64,000 nt of DNA, taken from positions 1 through 64,000 of the forward strand of contig JAUHVR010000014.1 in NCBI GenBank assembly GCA_030424865.1. Reading direction: 5' to 3'. Position 1 is the stretch's first letter; each line of letters starts with the position of its first letter. This stretch comes from Alphaproteobacteria bacterium. Lineage in GTDB: Bacteria > Pseudomonadota > Alphaproteobacteria > Rhodobacterales > Rhodobacteraceae. A model generated the notes under the pieces. That model searched no databases, was not told the origin of the DNA, and was given only the letters and a program-made list of their open reading frames with translations. Shown here piece after piece: positions 54,350 through 62,027 of this stretch. The translations under genes and the position numbers were made by a program.

Positions 54350-56164
54350 ATGAGAACAAATTTTTTCGTAAGACGCTACCTAATCGCCCCACTCGTCGGG
54401 TGCATAGCGGCGGTCGGATTCGCCTCTGCCGAGCCCTCACATGGCATAGCTATGTATGGCGACCCACAGCTCCCACCGGATTTTGTGTCACTCCCCTATG
54501 CAAACCCTGATGCGCCGACGGGTGGCCGAATTGTCACGGGTGAAGTGGGCAGTTTCGACAGCCTGAACCCCCATATCCGCAAAGGGCGTGTGCCCTGGCA
54601 GCTACGGTTCCTGGCCTACGAAAGCCTGATGGGGCGCAGCTATGACGAGCCGTTTACGCTCTATGGCCTTCTGGCCGAATCGATTGAGGTCGGTCCGAAT
54701 CGTGAATGGGCGGAATTTGTCCTGCGCGAAGAGGCCAAATTCTCGGACGGCAGCCCGGTCACGGTCGAAGATGTGATGTGGTCTTACGAGACCCTGGGCA
54801 CCATCGGGCACGGCCGGTACCAGGGCGCCTGGGCCAAGGTCGCGTCGATGGAGCAGACCGGCCCCCGCTCGGTCCGGTTCACCTTTGGCGTCGAAGACCG
54901 CGAGATGGCGCTGATCATCGGCATGCGCCCGATCCTGAAAAAGGCGCAATGGGAGGGCAAGGACTTTACCGAGTCCGGTTTGGACACAATTCCGATCGCG
55001 TCCGCGCCCTATGTGATCGACGATTTCGAAGCCGGTCGTTTTGTCAGCCTGAAACGAAACCCCGACTACTGGGGTAAGGATGTTCCCTTCCGTCGTGGCA
55101 CCAACAACATCGACGAAGTCCGCATGGAGTTCTTTGCCGACGGCACAGCCGCGTTTGAGGCTTTCAAAGGCGGGCTTTTGACATCGAACCGCGAATTCAA
55201 CGTCGAGAAATGGGATACGCAATACGACTTCCCCGCCATCGACAGCGGCGATGTTGTGAAATCGATCCTGCCGCATGAACGCCCCTCGGGGATCACCGGA
55301 TTCGTGATGAACACCCGCCGTGATGCCTTTGCAGACTGGCGCGTGCGTGATGCGATGATGCATGCCTTTAACTTCGAGTTCATCAACGAAGCCATGACCG
55401 GCTCACGCCAGCCGCGCATCACCTCGTATTTCTCGAATTCGGTTCTGGGCATGAAGGACGGCCCCGCCGAGGGTCGCGTGCGTGAGTTCCTGGAACCCTT
55501 TGCAGATGAACTTCTGCCCGGTGCGCTGGACGGCTACGCCCTGCCCGTCAGCGACGGGTCCGAACGCAACCGCGCCAACATCCGCGCCGCCATCGATCTG
55601 ATGGCCGAGGCCGGTTGGACCGTGCAAGAAGGCAAGATGCGCAATGCTGCGGGTCAGGATTTCACCTTTGAAATTCTGCTCAATTCGACCAGCTCCGAGA
55701 CACAGGCAATCATGGACATCTTTGTCACATCGCTTGAGCGGATGGGCATCACCGCAAAGGTCACACTGGTGGACAGCGCGGAATACAAAGAGCGCACAAA
55801 CATCTACGACTTCGACATGACGTACTACCGCCGTGGTTTGTCATTGAGCCCAGGCAATGAGCAGAACCTCTATTGGGGGTCGGAAGGTGTGACCGAGCCG
55901 GGCACGCGCAACTGGATGGGCATGAACTCACCGGCGGCCGAGGCAATGATCAATCAGCTTCTGAACTCTGAAAGCCGCGACGATTTCCTTGCTGCGGCTC
56001 GCGCTTTGGACAGAGTCCTGACAACCGGGCGCTACGTGATCCCGATCTACCAGTGGAACATCAGCCGCATCGCCCACGTCAAGGAACTGAAGTACCCCGA
56101 AAACCTGCCGATCTATGGCGACTGGATCGGCTGGCAACCCGATGTCTGGTGGTACGAAGAGTAA
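54350..56164 (+). CDS. YejA-like family 5 extracellular solute-binding protein
   Basis: 604 residues from the ATG at 54350, chosen for its signal peptide (MRTNFFVRRYLIAPLVGCIA, cleaved near FASAEPSHG); a GTG 20 codons earlier is possible. It resembles the oligopeptide / microcin C binding protein YejA: HGIAMYGDPQLPPDFVSLPY, RIVTGEVGSFDSLNPHIRKG, YESLMGRSYDEPFTLYG, and SGITGFVMNTRRDAFAD. Binds peptides in the periplasm. The matching yejBEF permease and ATPase genes are not adjacent. A two-hairpin terminator follows. Confidence 0.9.
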   Translation: MRTNFFVRRYLIAPLVGCIAAVGFASAEPSHGIAMYGDPQLPPDFVSLPYANPDAPTGGRIVTGEVGSFDSLNPHIRKGRVPWQLRFLAYESLMGRSYDEPFTLYGLLAESIEVGPNREWAEFVLREEAKFSDGSPVTVEDVMWSYETLGTIGHGRYQGAWAKVASMEQTGPRSVRFTFGVEDREMALIIGMRPILKKAQWEGKDFTESGLDTIPIASAPYVIDDFEAGRFVSLKRNPDYWGKDVPFRRGTNNIDEVRMEFFADGTAAFEAFKGGLLTSNREFNVEKWDTQYDFPAIDSGDVVKSILPHERPSGITGFVMNTRRDAFADWRVRDAMMHAFNFEFINEAMTGSRQPRITSYFSNSVLGMKDGPAEGRVREFLEPFADELLPGALDGYALPVSDGSERNRANIRAAIDLMAEAGWTVQEGKMRNAAGQDFTFEILLNSTSSETQAIMDIFVTSLERMGITAKVTLVDSAEYKERTNIYDFDMTYYRRGLSLSPGNEQNLYWGSEGVTEPGTRNWMGMNSPAAEAMINQLLNSESRDDFLAAARALDRVLTTGRYVIPIYQWNISRIAHVKELKYPENLPIYGDWIGWQPDVWWYEE

Positions 56165-56207
56165 CAGTTTCATGAAGCTTTAGGGCGCCCCGTTGCGGCG
56201 CCCTTCG

Positions 56208-56237
56208 ATCCGTGGCACCTGCCTGCCACGGATTTTT
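56208..56237 (+). terminator. Intrinsic terminator of the YejA-like gene
   Basis: ATCCGTGGCA (56208-56217) pairs with 56224-56233, loop CCTGCC, followed by TTTTT. A second GC-rich hairpin (AGGGCGCC/GGCGCCCT) lies just upstream, at about 56182-56204. Confidence 0.85.
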
Positions 56238-56266
56238 CTTTGGGGGCCATTGATAGGGGGCCAGTG

Positions 56267-56914
56267 ATGCCGCAGAAACTGATGGCCGAGGGGCTAGGCA
56301 CCGCGATGCTGCTGATCGGCGTGGTCGGATCCGGCATCATGGGCGAAACACTGGCAGGCGGCAATGTCGCCATCGCGCTTCTGGCCAATGCCATCGCCAC
56401 CGGCTGCATGCTCTTTGTCATCATCACCGTGCTTGGCCCGATCTCGGGCGCGCATTTCAATCCTGCTGTAACGCTGGCCTTTGCCCTGCGCGGTCAGATC
56501 GCGCCCGGCGAGGCGGTGCAGTACGTCGTGGTGCAGATCCTCGGCGGTGTTCTGGGGGTCTGGGCCACGCATCTGATGTTCGACCTGTCGATCTTGCAGC
56601 TTTCGACGACCGATCACCGCACGGGTCTGGCGCAATGGGGGTCCGAAATCCTGGCCACCTTTGGTCTGCTCTTTGTCATCTTCGGTGGCCTGAAATCGCG
56701 GCCCGAGGCGGTGCCCATGCTGGTGGCGATCTACATCACCGGCGCTTATTGGTTCACCGCGTCAACCAGTTTCGCCAATCCCGCCGTGACCATCGCGCGC
56801 AGCTTTACCGACACCTTTGCTGGCATCCTGCCCGCCCATGCGCCGATGTTCATCGTGATGCAACTGATTGGTGTTGGCCTTGCCGCCGTCACGCTGCCGC
56901 GACTGCTGAAGTAA
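56267..56914 (+). CDS. MIP-family aquaporin / aquaglyceroporin
   Basis: 215 residues from the ATG at 56267 (AGGGGG eight bases upstream). Six membrane segments with the two Asn-Pro-Ala boxes: AHFNPAVTLAF at about 65 and ANPAVTIARSF at about 171, the latter followed by the selectivity-filter Arg. The permeant (water, glycerol or arsenite) is not clear; no ars genes are present. It is convergent with the XRE-cupin regulator. Confidence 0.9.
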   Translation: MPQKLMAEGLGTAMLLIGVVGSGIMGETLAGGNVAIALLANAIATGCMLFVIITVLGPISGAHFNPAVTLAFALRGQIAPGEAVQYVVVQILGGVLGVWATHLMFDLSILQLSTTDHRTGLAQWGSEILATFGLLFVIFGGLKSRPEAVPMLVAIYITGAYWFTASTSFANPAVTIARSFTDTFAGILPAHAPMFIVMQLIGVGLAAVTLPRLLK

Positions 56915-56917
56915 CGC

Positions 56918-57541
56918 CTAGACCAGCGAGGTCACCCAAAGGATGGTCGCGTCATCCTCGCTGAGCGAAACAACGTTGTGCCCCATGGCCGCGTCGTAAT
57001 AGGCGCTGTCACCCCGCCGAAGGTCCACCGGTTCATAGAACTCGGTATACAACCGCACGACTCCTGTCAGAACATAAAGGAATTCTTCTCCGTCATGGCG
57101 GACCCAGCCGTCAAAGTCCTCCATCGAGCGGGCGCGAACCCGGGCGCGATAGGGCAACATCTGCTTTTTGGTCAGCGTCTCGGCCAGCAGCTCGTGTTCG
57201 TAGGTCGTTGTGATCTGATGAACGCCCTGCCCCTCTTTCGTGACCGACATCCGCCCGTTGATCTGGTCGCGCACCGGCGGCGTGAAAAGCTGTGGGACCG
57301 AAATCTCAAGCCCCACCGCCAGCTTCTTGAGCGCCTCATAGGTGGGCGACATCTGGCCGTTTTCGATCTTGGACAAGGTCGAGCGCGCCAGACCGGCCTG
57401 CTTGGCGGCTTGTTCCAGCGTCCAGTCCCGCGCCTTGCGCAGCGCACGCACGCGTTCGCCCAGATCAAGGGGTTCGCCGGCTTCCTCGGACCCGGAGGCC
57501 CGGGCGATCTGGATCAGTGTCTTGGGGTCTTTGGTCTCCAT
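56918..57541 (-). CDS. XRE-family regulator with C-terminal cupin domain
   Basis: 207 residues. HTH_3 at about 28-80 (VRALRKARDWTLEQAAKQAG; LARSTLSKIENGQMSPTYEAL) and a cupin at about 130-205 (MEDFDGWVRHDGEEFLYVLT; VDLRRGDSAYYDAAMGH). Regulators of this architecture often control amino-acid, polyamine or aldehyde metabolism. It is divergent from the acyl-CoA ligase gene, 66 bp between starts, so that gene is the first candidate target. Confidence 0.88.
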   Translation of the reverse strand: METKDPKTLIQIARASGSEEAGEPLDLGERVRALRKARDWTLEQAAKQAGLARSTLSKIENGQMSPTYEALKKLAVGLEISVPQLFTPPVRDQINGRMSVTKEGQGVHQITTTYEHELLAETLTKKQMLPYRARVRARSMEDFDGWVRHDGEEFLYVLTGVVRLYTEFYEPVDLRRGDSAYYDAAMGHNVVSLSEDDATILWVTSLV

Positions 57542-57607
57542 ACCCCAAATCTATAGGCCCCGGTCTCTGCCCTTGCAACCGTGCGAGTGGCGGCTTAGAG
57601 CGCTGAT

Positions 57608-59122
57608 ATGTTGTCCGAATTCGCCCAAGGCACCTGCCCGCCCTGTCCCGCGTCGTTCAATCTGGCCGACTATGTCCTGACCGCGGGACAAGCGACGCCG
57701 GACAAGATTGCGCTGGCGGTTCTGAAACCCTTTGGCGCCGAACGCTGGAGCTTTGCAAAACTGCGCGCGGCGGTGCTGGGCATCGGGACAGGCTTGTTGC
57801 AGCAAGGGTTGGCTCCGGGCGACAAGCTGTTGATGCGGCTTGGGAACACGGTCGACTTTCCACTTGTGTATCTTGGCGCGATCGCCGTCGGCGTGGTGCC
57901 GGTTCCAACCTCGGCCCAACTGACCGAGGCCGACGTCTCCCGCATGTACGAGGAATTGAGGCCCAGGGCTGTAGTGCGGGGCGACGGCGTGCCCTGTCCC
58001 GAAACCGCACCGGGGCAGATTGATCTGCAGACCCTGCGGTCCTGGCGCACCCTGCCCGCAGCGCAGTTCGATCACGGTAACCCGAACCGACTGGCCTATA
58101 TCGTTTACACCTCGGGCACCTCGGGCCGACCAAGGGCCGTAATGCACGCCCATCGTGCCGTCTGGGCGCGTCAAATGATGATGCAGGGATGGTACGGCTT
58201 GACGCCCGAGGACCGCGTCTGTCATGCGGGGGCGTTCAACTGGACCTTCACGCTTGGTTCGGGCCTGCTGGACCCCTGGACCCGCGGCGCCACGGCCCTG
58301 ATCCTGGATGCCCAGGTTTCGACTGAGCAGATCCCGCTGCTTTTGCGGCGCAATGAGGCCAGCATTTTTGCAGCCGTTCCAGGCGTTTATCGTCATCTCT
58401 TGAAGTCCGATTTGTCCGGAATGACCAAACTGCGCCATGGCATCGCCGCAGGAGAGAAACTTTCGGAACATCTGCGCGACCAATGGCGGCAGGCCACGGG
58501 AACCGAGATTTACGAGGCTTTTGGGATGTCCGAATGCTCGACGTTTATCTCAGGCAACCCGACGCGCCCGGCGCGCGACGGTGCCTTGGGCGTCCCGCAG
58601 GATGGCCGGCGGGTGGCGATCCTGGGCGACGATGGTCCGGTGCCTCTGAACGAACCCGGCGTGATTGCCATCCATCGCAGCGATCCGGGGCTGACCTTGG
58701 GCTATCTTGGAGCCAAGGACGAAACCGCGTCCCGTTTTCAGGGGGATTGGTTCCTGACCGGTGATCTGGGCCGCATGGAGGCGGATGGCCAGGTCCATTA
58801 TCTGGGACGTTCCGACGATATGATGAACGCCGGCGGGTTTCGCGTGTCCCCGCTAGAGGTCGAGCGCGCCCTTATCGGGTTTGCCGGGATCAAGGAACTT
58901 GGCGTGACCGAGGTCGAGGTCAAACCCGACGTCCGTGTGATCGCGGCTTTCTATACCAGCGACGAGACGCTAGATGAGAACGCCCTGACCGCCTTCGCAG
59001 GTCAGGTCTTGCCCCGCTACAAACAGCCGCGCATCTTCCAACAGATCCCGGTAATGCCCCGGAATCCCAATGGAAAAGTCCTGCGCAAGGCGCTGCCCGC
59101 GCTTTGGGACAACAAGAATTGA
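57608..59122 (+). CDS. AMP-dependent acyl/aryl-CoA synthetase (benzoate-CoA ligase-like)
   Basis: 504 residues of the ANL superfamily. The P-loop-like AYIVYTSGTSGRPRAVMHAH, EAFGMSECSTFISG, GDWFLTGDLGRMEADGQVHY and the C-terminal NPNGKVLRKAL with the catalytic Lys are all present. The N-terminus FNLADYVLTAGQATPDKIAL resembles benzoate- and 4-hydroxybenzoate-CoA ligases. It activates a carboxylic acid to an acyl-CoA; the acid is unknown. Divergent from the XRE-cupin regulator. Confidence 0.88.
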   Translation: MLSEFAQGTCPPCPASFNLADYVLTAGQATPDKIALAVLKPFGAERWSFAKLRAAVLGIGTGLLQQGLAPGDKLLMRLGNTVDFPLVYLGAIAVGVVPVPTSAQLTEADVSRMYEELRPRAVVRGDGVPCPETAPGQIDLQTLRSWRTLPAAQFDHGNPNRLAYIVYTSGTSGRPRAVMHAHRAVWARQMMMQGWYGLTPEDRVCHAGAFNWTFTLGSGLLDPWTRGATALILDAQVSTEQIPLLLRRNEASIFAAVPGVYRHLLKSDLSGMTKLRHGIAAGEKLSEHLRDQWRQATGTEIYEAFGMSECSTFISGNPTRPARDGALGVPQDGRRVAILGDDGPVPLNEPGVIAIHRSDPGLTLGYLGAKDETASRFQGDWFLTGDLGRMEADGQVHYLGRSDDMMNAGGFRVSPLEVERALIGFAGIKELGVTEVEVKPDVRVIAAFYTSDETLDENALTAFAGQVLPRYKQPRIFQQIPVMPRNPNGKVLRKALPALWDNKN

Positions 59123-59191
59123 CCGCGCGCGGCCTCGCCATTCCTTGCCGGCGCTGCTAAGACGGGCTCGACCAAAACCAGGGAAAGACCT

Positions 59192-59836
59192 ATGGCCAAA
59201 CTTGATATCATGTCCGATCCGATCTGCCCCTGGTGCTACATCGGCAAGACCTATCTGGACCGAGCGCTGGAAAAGCACGCCGATCATCCGTTCGAGATCG
59301 AGTGGCACCCCTTTCAGCTGAACCCCGACATGCCCGCCGAGGGCATGGACCGTCGCGCCTACATGGAAGGCAAGTTCGGCGGTCAGCAAGGCGCCGTGCG
59401 CGCCTATATGCCGGTGGTCGAGCACGCTCAGAAAGCGGGACTGGACATCAACCTTGATGTCATCGAGCGCACACCCAATACTTTGAACGCGCATCGCCTG
59501 ATCAACTGGGCCGGGATCGAAGGCAAGCAGACGCCTGTCGTCTCGGCGCTCTTCCGCGCCTACTTCAAGGAAGGCCGCGACATTGGGGATATCGAAGTTC
59601 TGAGCGATATCGCAGATGGTGCCGGGCTGGACGCCAGCCTGATCCTGCGGCTTCTGAAAAGCGATGCGGACGTTGAAGAGATCCGGAAACGCGATCAGAT
59701 GGCGCGAGAGATGGGCATTAACTCGGTTCCGACCTTTATCGTTGCCGGCCGCCATGCCGTGCCCGGCGCGCAACCGCCCGAGCTGTGGGAAAAGGTCATC
59801 GAGGAAATCCGCGACGGCGCCCTGGTCGCCGAATGA
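59192..59836 (+). CDS. DsbA-family oxidoreductase, FrnE-like
   Basis: 214 residues, thioredoxin fold with a long helical insertion. Cys12 and Cys15 form the CPWC redox motif (SDPICPWCYIGK). The cis-Pro region is GINSVPTFIVAGRHAVPGAQ. There is no signal peptide, so it works in the cytoplasm, as for other FrnE-like proteins linked to oxidative stress. The stop overlaps the potassium-channel ATG (ATGA). Confidence 0.9.
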   Translation: MAKLDIMSDPICPWCYIGKTYLDRALEKHADHPFEIEWHPFQLNPDMPAEGMDRRAYMEGKFGGQQGAVRAYMPVVEHAQKAGLDINLDVIERTPNTLNAHRLINWAGIEGKQTPVVSALFRAYFKEGRDIGDIEVLSDIADGAGLDASLILRLLKSDADVEEIRKRDQMAREMGINSVPTFIVAGRHAVPGAQPPELWEKVIEEIRDGALVAE

Positions 59837-60198
59837 AGACCCGGGTCAGACTGCTGACCCTGATCCTGTCGTTGATGGTCATCGTGACCGGCGGCACCGT
59901 GTTTTTCAGGTTCGTCGAAGGCTGGAGCTGGCTGGACAGCTACTTTTTTACGGTTGTCACTTTGTCGACCGTTGGATATGGCTCGCTTGTTCCCGTAACG
60001 ACTCTCGGAAAAATCGGCACGACCGTGTTCATCTTTGTTGGGCTGGGCGTATTTGCGCTTGCGATTCAGCAGTTCACGCAGTTTGCCGTCGAGCGCCGCG
60101 AGAGGAACCTGGACCGGCTTGTCACCGCGCTGGACCCAAAAAAGAACAAGGTCGAGGCGGGTCAAAACAAGACCGCGCACAACCCGGCCAAGGATTAA
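59833..60198 (+). CDS. Two-helix potassium channel
   Basis: 121 residues from the ATG overlapping the upstream stop. The first membrane helix is about 8-26, a pore helix and selectivity filter TLSTVGYGSLVP (TVGYG at 46-50) come next, and the second membrane helix is about 61-82 (VFIFVGLGVFALAIQQF). The tail (about 85-121) is basic and short, with no RCK or other ligand-binding domain. It should form a KcsA-like tetramer. Translational coupling to a redox protein is the only clue to regulation. Confidence 0.88.
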   Translation: MKTRVRLLTLILSLMVIVTGGTVFFRFVEGWSWLDSYFFTVVTLSTVGYGSLVPVTTLGKIGTTVFIFVGLGVFALAIQQFTQFAVERRERNLDRLVTALDPKKNKVEAGQNKTAHNPAKD

Positions 60199-60288
60199 GC
60201 ACGGCGGATCCACGCCACAAAAGACATTGTAGGGGTTTGCCATGGCTTTGGCCAAAAGACACGCCGTGTTCATAGGCAGGGCTGCGTG

Positions 60289-61497
60289 ATGCCACGTCGA
60301 CTGGGCCGAAACGAGTTCATTGCTCTCATGGCGATGATGTTCGCGATGATCGCGGTGTCGATCGACGCAATGCTGCCCGCCCTTCCGCTGATCGCAGCGG
60401 ATCTGGCGGATGGTGACACCGAGCGCGCGGCCATGATCATTTCGACCTTCATGCTGGGCATGGGGGCTGGCACTTTCATCGCCGGACCTCTGTCGGATGC
60501 CTTGGGACGCAAGCCCATTCTTCTTGGGGGCATCGCGTTGTACATCCTGGGCGCATTGCTGTCGTCCGTTGCACAATCGCTTGAGATGCTGCTGTTGGCC
60601 CGCGCTTTTCAGGGTGTGGGGGCCGCCGGGCCCAGGGTGGCAGCCATGGCTTTGATCCGGGATCTTCACCGGGGGCCGAACATGGCGCAGATCATCTCGT
60701 TCACGATGATGGTCTTTACCCTTGTGCCGGCCGCTGCGCCGCTGGTGGGCACCCTGATCCTGACCTTTGCCGGCTGGCGCGCGATCTTTCTGGCATTTGT
60801 GATCTTCGCCCTGATCACCGGCACCTGGCTGGCACGTCGCCAATCCGAGACGCTGGCGCCCGAAAACCGCCGTCCGGTCCGCCTGAAGCTGATGGCCGAA
60901 GCGATCACCGAGATGGTGTCCAACCGTTTCGTGCGCCTTTGCATCATGGCGCAGATCATGTGTTTCGGCATTCTGGTCGTCACGATCTCGTTGACGCAGC
61001 AGGTCTTTGACCAGGTTTTTGAACAGGCCGCGACCTTTCCCTACTGGTTCTGTGCCATTGCGCTTGTTTCCGCCTCGGGCAGCTTTATCAACGCCCGTCT
61101 CGTTGGTCGGGTGGGCATGTTGCGGCTGGTGCGGTTCGCGCTTTCGGCACAGATACTGCTGTCTTCGGCCTTCCTGATGCTTTCGCTGTCCGGACTTGCC
61201 CCCGACCAACTGTTCCCCTTTTACATCGTCTGGCAAACATCGCTGTTCCTGCAGATCGCCTTGACGCTTGGCAATCTGAATGCTGTTGCGATGGAGCCGC
61301 TGGGCCACATGGCGGGCATTGCCACCAGCGCAATGGGAGCTTTGTCGACTGTGGGTGGCGTGCTTGTGGCCGTGCCGGTGATTTTGGCCTTTGACGCGAC
61401 AACGGTGCCGATGGCCCTGGGAATCGCTGTCATGGCGGTTGTCGGGCTTTGGCTTGCACAAATGGCGATCCGGAACGAGCCTGTTTTCGCCACCTGA
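60289..61497 (+). CDS. MFS drug-resistance transporter, Bcr/CflA type
   Basis: 402 residues from the ATG at 60289 (a GTG immediately precedes it). Twelve membrane segments. MLPALPLIAADLADGDTERA, MGAGTFIAGPLSDALGRKPI (motif A) and GVGAAGPRVAAMALIRDLHR are typical of the Bcr/CflA subfamily of proton-coupled exporters. Substrate unknown. It lies after the potassium channel, with 90 bp between, and is convergent with nrdJ. Confidence 0.88.
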   Translation: MPRRLGRNEFIALMAMMFAMIAVSIDAMLPALPLIAADLADGDTERAAMIISTFMLGMGAGTFIAGPLSDALGRKPILLGGIALYILGALLSSVAQSLEMLLLARAFQGVGAAGPRVAAMALIRDLHRGPNMAQIISFTMMVFTLVPAAAPLVGTLILTFAGWRAIFLAFVIFALITGTWLARRQSETLAPENRRPVRLKLMAEAITEMVSNRFVRLCIMAQIMCFGILVVTISLTQQVFDQVFEQAATFPYWFCAIALVSASGSFINARLVGRVGMLRLVRFALSAQILLSSAFLMLSLSGLAPDQLFPFYIVWQTSLFLQIALTLGNLNAVAMEPLGHMAGIATSAMGALSTVGGVLVAVPVILAFDATTVPMALGIAVMAVVGLWLAQMAIRNEPVFAT

Positions 61498-61733
61498 CGT
61501 CTGGCCACGATCTTGCCCACATTGCGGGAATCACGACTCCGACTCACGACCGTTTTTGGGGAAACGGGTTTCGGGATCAGGCACAATCCAGCGCTGTTGG
61601 GATCATTGCCACAAGTGGTGAAACACAATTGGGGCAAATCGGGCGAAATCGGGCCGAAATACGGCCTTGGCTTGCCTCAATCCCGCCTTATTCGTATCCA
61701 GTGTATGGGGGCAGATTGAAGTGAGTTTGTATC

Positions 61734-61817
61734 ATGATCGTTCTGCTGGGTATGGCTGCTATTGCCGCTTTGGATCTGCTGATCTTCGGGCCGATGGGCA
61801 AGAAGTTCACCGACTAA
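61734..61817 (+). CDS. Possible 27-residue membrane peptide
   Basis: ATG 61734 to TAA 61815-61817. It encodes a hydrophobic peptide beginning MIVLLGMAAIAALDLLIFGP and ending in a charged MGKKFTD, which is the shape of a small single-span membrane protein. AGTGAG lies about ten bases upstream. The surrounding 530 bp (61498-62027) hold no other gene: a short inverted repeat at 61550-61567, a 10-bp hairpin at 61843-61866 and the nrdJ terminator. It could be chance; no homologue is recalled. Confidence 0.35.
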   Translation: MIVLLGMAAIAALDLLIFGPMGKKFTD

Positions 61818-61842
61818 TACTCTGAATTCGTTTGTTTATAAT

Positions 61843-61866
61843 GCGTCACGCCACGGGGCGTGACGC
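61843..61866. terminator. 10-bp GC-rich hairpin downstream of the 27-residue ORF
   Basis: GCGTCACGCC (61843-61852) with its complement at 61857-61866, loop ACGG. A TC-rich tract follows on the plus strand rather than a pure T-run. Confidence 0.5.
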
Positions 61867-61899
61867 AGCGCCGTCTCTCTCACATCTCCGGCGAACACG

Positions 61900-61928
61900 A
61901 AAAAAGACCCCCGGAAGGCCGGGGGTCT
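61900..61928 (-). terminator. Intrinsic terminator of nrdJ
   Basis: AGACCCCCGG (61905-61914) with 61919-61928 and a 4-base loop; on the minus strand the stem is followed by six Us. It lies about 100 bases beyond the nrdJ stop. Confidence 0.85.
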
Positions 61929-62027
61929 GAAAGGTTCACTGACAAGGCTCTGTAGTTGGGTACTGCCCTGGGAATTTGCCTGCGTCCTTGTCCGCGTCAG
62001 GGGCGCGCGCACGCGCCCCGGATCCTG

